Assembly: GCA_023400235.1 (NCBI GenBank)
Contig: JAEXFI010000008.1
Coordinates: 1 to 64,000 of the forward strand
DNA: 64,000 nucleotides
Direction: 5' to 3'
DNA from: Bacillota bacterium
Lineage (GTDB): Bacteria; Bacillota; Clostridia; Acetivibrionales; DSM-1351
Shown: one piece after another, positions 60,927-64,000 of the stretch
Numbering within the stretch: position 1 is the first letter of the stretch
Layout of the letters: each line of letters starts with the position of its first letter
Program-made: the position numbers and the translations under genes
The notes under the pieces: model-generated
Told to the model about the DNA's origin: nothing
What the model saw: only the letters and a program-made list of their open reading frames with translations
The model's database searches: none

Positions 60927-63782
60927 ATGAGTAAGAAACACGAGAAAAGGAAAATACGGGATTTTAGCTTTATAAAATTCCTGTCGCTTATTTTGACAGC
61001 CAGTGTGGTTGCAATACAGCTATTTACGGCAGGGGCGGCATATGCCGAGGCTCCGCCTGCCACCTTTACGCCGGCTGAAAATTGGGAAAGCTATAATTAC
61101 TTCAACTTTGCAGAGGCACTTCAGAAATCTCTTTATTTTTACGATGCAGAAAAGTGTGGTGTGGAAGCCGGATATGACAAAGGCGGAAAGCTGGAATGGA
61201 GAGGCTCCTGCCATGAGGGGGATGCAAAAATTCCACTTACCAACACCTCACTTTCTAAAGCCTTCATTGATAAAAACAGAAGTATTCTGGACCCGGACGG
61301 AGACGGAACAATGGATTTACACGGCGGTTTTCATGACGCCGGGGATCACGTCCGGTTCGGACTTCCTCAGAGTTATACTGCAGGTACACTGGGCTGGGGC
61401 TTTTACGAGTTCAGGGATGCCTACAAGGCAATTGGTGAAGAAGAGCACATGATAGAAATATTAAGATACTTTACCGATACCTTTTTGCGCTGCTCATTTC
61501 TTGACAAGAATGGAGATTTGATTGCATTCTGCTATATGGTTGGAGAAGGTGATGCGGACCATTGCTATTGGGGACCGCCGGAGCTGTATCCAGACAATAT
61601 CCCAAGGCCTGCGGACTTTGCTACAGCAGAGACACCAGGCAGTGATGTCTGCGCCAGTACAGCCGCATCACTTTGCACCTCCTACCTGATTTTCAAGGAT
61701 TCCGATCCCCAGTATGCACAGAAGTGTCTGACTGTGGCAAAGGCCTTGTATGAATTTGCAAAGAAATACAGAGGCCTGGCAAAAGGTGACGGCTACTATA
61801 CCTCCGACTATGATGAGGACGAGATGGCCTGGGCTGCTGCATGGCTTTATCAGTGTACAGGAAATATGAACTATATAAAGGATATAGATTCGGTGGATGA
61901 AAAGGGAAATTACACCGGATATATGAAAAGGATAATACCTGAGACTTATAATACAAATACCTGGTACAATTCCTGGGTGCACTGCTGGGATGCCGTATGG
62001 GGAGGAACCTTCCTGAAGCTGAACGAGCTGCTGCCTGAAAATCAATTGTTTGATTTCATTGCCAGGTGGAATGTGGAATACTTATCAGGCGGTATGGCAA
62101 AGCATAAGGACCCCAACGACAAAAACTATGCAAAGCCTTCTCCTGCCGGATATACCATGATAAATGGCTGGGGCTCTGCCCGCTACAACACGGCGGCGCA
62201 ATTATCGGCACTGGTTTACATGAAAAACCATCCTGATAGGACCGATTTTGGCGCATGGGCCAAGAACCAGATGGAATACCTTATGGGACGTAACCCCATG
62301 GGATATTCCTACATAGTGGGCTATGGCTACGAGAAGGGCCTGCCGTCTGTAAAGCATCCCCACCACAGGGCTGCACATGGTTCAAAAACCAACAGCATGA
62401 ATGATCCTGTGGAGCACAGGCATATTTTGTGGGGAGCACTGGCAGGAGGACCTGATGCAACTGATTATCACATAGATTCTACCACCGAGTATGCCTATAA
62501 TGAAGTTGCTGTTGACTATAACGCAGCTTTTGTAGGCGCTTGCGCCGGCTTGTTCAAGTACTACGGTCAGGGCCAGCAGCCAATAACAAATTTTCCTCCC
62601 AAGGAGGCCAGAACAGACGATTACTATTGCGAGGCCAGAGTGGAAAGGGAAACTAAAGACAGTACGCAGATTGTTCTGAGGGTTCACAATGAATCCAGTC
62701 AGCCCCCTCATTATGAAACAGGGCTTATGGTCAAATATTTCTTTAATATTGATGAGCTTATGAAAAACGGACAGGGCATAGATGATGTCATATTTGCCGT
62801 TGAATATGACGAGCAGATTTCCATGCAGCAGGAACCAATAACCTTCAGAGGCCCATTTAAATGGGATGATGCAGGAACATATTATTATGAATTTGATTGG
62901 AGCGGCAGGAAAATATACGGTGACAGGGAACTGCAAATCTCCTTCAGGGCAAAGCAGGATTCAAGTTACCTGACCCACTGGGATTCATCCAATGACTATA
63001 GCCGGAAGAATGTAACGGGAACCTATGCAGTAACCAAAAACGTACCTGTATATCTGGACGGGGTGTTGGTTTACGGTGAGGAGGCTCCAAAGCTTGAGCC
63101 CCAGGATCCCGGTGAAAATCCCGAAACCTCCCCTGCAGCTATAGGCGTAACCTATAAATGCGGTGCAATTGATCCTGCAAAAAATGCCATAAGGGCTACA
63201 ATAAACATAAAGAATACCGGCAGCGTACCGGTGAATCTTTCTGATATAAAGGTCCGCTACTGGTTTACCAGGGATGGCAACAGTGATAATTCCTTTACCT
63301 GTGAGTATGCGGTTTGCGGAGCCGAAAAGGTTATGGGAAAAATCAACAGCATCAGCAATCCGGTTACAGGAGCTGACAGCTATTGTGAGATATCCTTTGC
63401 AGACAGTGCCGGCAAGCTTGCTCCCGGGGCCAGTACAGGAAATATGCCCTTCAGGATAGATAGCACTGCCGCCTATGATCAGACAAATGACTACTCCTAT
63501 AACTCCAAGATGGCAAACGAGCTAGGAGACAATACGAAGCTTTCAGCTTATGTGAAGGGTGAGCTGAAATATGGAACCGAGCCTGTAACAACCGGCTTCC
63601 TGGCTGGTGATGTGGACGGCAGCGGTACCATTGATGCAATAGACTATGCCCTTTTAAAGAATTACATGCTTGGCGGAACACAGTTGGATGCGGAGGCGCT
63701 TACCCGTGCAGATGCAAATAAGGACGGGGCGGTAAATGTAATTGACCTTGCGGTTATAAAAAAGTATCTTTTAGGTCAATAA
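60927..63782 (+). CDS. Cellulosomal GH9 cellulase, GH9-CBM3c-CBM3-dockerin
   Basis: 951 aa from the ATG at 60927 (GGGAGG 6 bases ahead; the frame opens 7 codons earlier). A basic start and signal peptide end near AGAAYAE. GH9 domain about 50-560 with GGFHDAGDHVRFGLPQ (Asp137, Asp140), PHHRAAHG and general acid Glu526 in YNEVAVDYNAAF. Then CBM3c (about 575-725), a Pro/Glu linker (EPQDPGENPETSP), a further CBM3-type module (about 745-880, RATINIKNTGSVPVNLSDIKVRYWF) that should bind crystalline cellulose, and a type I dockerin (about 890-951). A Ca-binding-like insertion DPDGDGTMD lies near 120. The architecture fits processive endoglucanases of cellulolytic clostridia. Confidence 0.92.
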   Translation: MSKKHEKRKIRDFSFIKFLSLILTASVVAIQLFTAGAAYAEAPPATFTPAENWESYNYFNFAEALQKSLYFYDAEKCGVEAGYDKGGKLEWRGSCHEGDAKIPLTNTSLSKAFIDKNRSILDPDGDGTMDLHGGFHDAGDHVRFGLPQSYTAGTLGWGFYEFRDAYKAIGEEEHMIEILRYFTDTFLRCSFLDKNGDLIAFCYMVGEGDADHCYWGPPELYPDNIPRPADFATAETPGSDVCASTAASLCTSYLIFKDSDPQYAQKCLTVAKALYEFAKKYRGLAKGDGYYTSDYDEDEMAWAAAWLYQCTGNMNYIKDIDSVDEKGNYTGYMKRIIPETYNTNTWYNSWVHCWDAVWGGTFLKLNELLPENQLFDFIARWNVEYLSGGMAKHKDPNDKNYAKPSPAGYTMINGWGSARYNTAAQLSALVYMKNHPDRTDFGAWAKNQMEYLMGRNPMGYSYIVGYGYEKGLPSVKHPHHRAAHGSKTNSMNDPVEHRHILWGALAGGPDATDYHIDSTTEYAYNEVAVDYNAAFVGACAGLFKYYGQGQQPITNFPPKEARTDDYYCEARVERETKDSTQIVLRVHNESSQPPHYETGLMVKYFFNIDELMKNGQGIDDVIFAVEYDEQISMQQEPITFRGPFKWDDAGTYYYEFDWSGRKIYGDRELQISFRAKQDSSYLTHWDSSNDYSRKNVTGTYAVTKNVPVYLDGVLVYGEEAPKLEPQDPGENPETSPAAIGVTYKCGAIDPAKNAIRATINIKNTGSVPVNLSDIKVRYWFTRDGNSDNSFTCEYAVCGAEKVMGKINSISNPVTGADSYCEISFADSAGKLAPGASTGNMPFRIDSTAAYDQTNDYSYNSKMANELGDNTKLSAYVKGELKYGTEPVTTGFLAGDVDGSGTIDAIDYALLKNYMLGGTQLDAEALTRADANKDGAVNVIDLAVIKKYLLGQ

Positions 63783-63817
63783 TAGTTACCATTCCACAAG
63801 TAAGATTCTAAATTTAC

Positions 63818-63913
63818 AAGCCTATGTGCTTGTTGTCAATTGAAGTCATAGGCTTTTGCAGAGCTTAAAAATCCAGCTTGTCTTATTATTTAAGATAAGC
63901 TGGATTTTTTTGT
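63818..63913 (+). terminator. Double terminator after the GH9 operon
   Basis: First hairpin AAGCCTATG / CATAGGCTT (63818-63826, 63847-63855). Second, stronger: AATCCAGCTT / AAGCTGGATT (63870-63879, 63897-63906) with an inner TCTTA/TAAGA stem, followed by a run of T. From 63914 to the window end only AT-rich DNA is seen. Confidence 0.88.
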
Positions 63914-64000
63914 GAAATTGCCAGTCTTATAAGCCTAATGCAATTAATGCGATATTTCGACTAAATTTAAATAAATATTACAAAATATTATGGTCATTAT

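Overview
The window reads as a chromosomal segment of a mesophilic, spore-forming, cellulolytic clostridium of the Ruminiclostridium / Clostridium cellulolyticum-papyrosolvens type. The evidence is three secreted glycoside hydrolases ending in type I dockerins (one GH30, two GH9), several S-layer homology (SLH) proteins, a collagen-like exosporium-type protein, strong AGGAGG-type ribosome binding sites, TTG starts and AT-rich intergenic DNA. No rRNA, tRNA, insertion sequence or CRISPR array was seen. The genus is an inference from gene content.

Layout. 1-5.2 kb: the end of an SLH protein, a SUKH-type protein, a stand-alone MnmC-type tRNA methyltransferase, a UGT-like glycosyltransferase and a D-Ala-D-Ala carboxypeptidase whose ribosome binding site lies in a hairpin. 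5.4-7.4 kb (minus): an overlapping pair made of a RelA/SpoT-domain protein and a probable NA37-type nucleoid-associated protein. 7.8-13.4 kb: a 7TMR-DISM hybrid histidine kinase and two REC-SARP-type response regulators. 13.6-28.3 kb: two giant modular secreted proteins (3066 and 1822 aa) made of FN3, Ig-like and atrophied-Ig repeats; only the first has SLH domains. 28.6-30.7 kb: a collagen-like protein with a beta-helix tail. 31-38.6 kb: an RCC1-type relic, a TetR gene with clear operators, a lon gene broken by one base, a nitroreductase, and two PlsC acyltransferases on either side of a decayed TIR gene. 38.8-45.2 kb: an RCC1-repeat protein, two small membrane proteins, a beta-helix protein, a lipoprotein and a stalk-domain protein. 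45.4-49.9 kb (minus): an SLH protein and a 'hemoblobin-interacting'-domain protein in one operon behind a promoter flanked by twin perfect palindromes. 50.3-52.9 kb: a dockerin GH30 xylanase, then the relics of an esterase and an HxlR regulator. 53-58.2 kb: an aconitase-family hydratase, an FkbM-type methyltransferase, and a ZTP riboswitch controlling an AICAR-formyltransferase-only PurH. 58.8-63.8 kb: two GH9 cellulases with CBM3 and dockerin modules.

How the parts work together. Most of the window serves the cell surface and plant-polysaccharide attack: cellulosomal enzymes, SLH-anchored and secreted adhesin-like proteins, and a sensor/regulator cluster next to the two largest surface genes that probably controls them. 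Small islands show turnover: relics of RCC1, TIR, esterase, HxlR and carboxypeptidase genes, and a one-base break in lon. Not every coordinate is experimentally certain: several starts were moved from the longest open frame to the codon with the best ribosome binding site, and this is stated where done.
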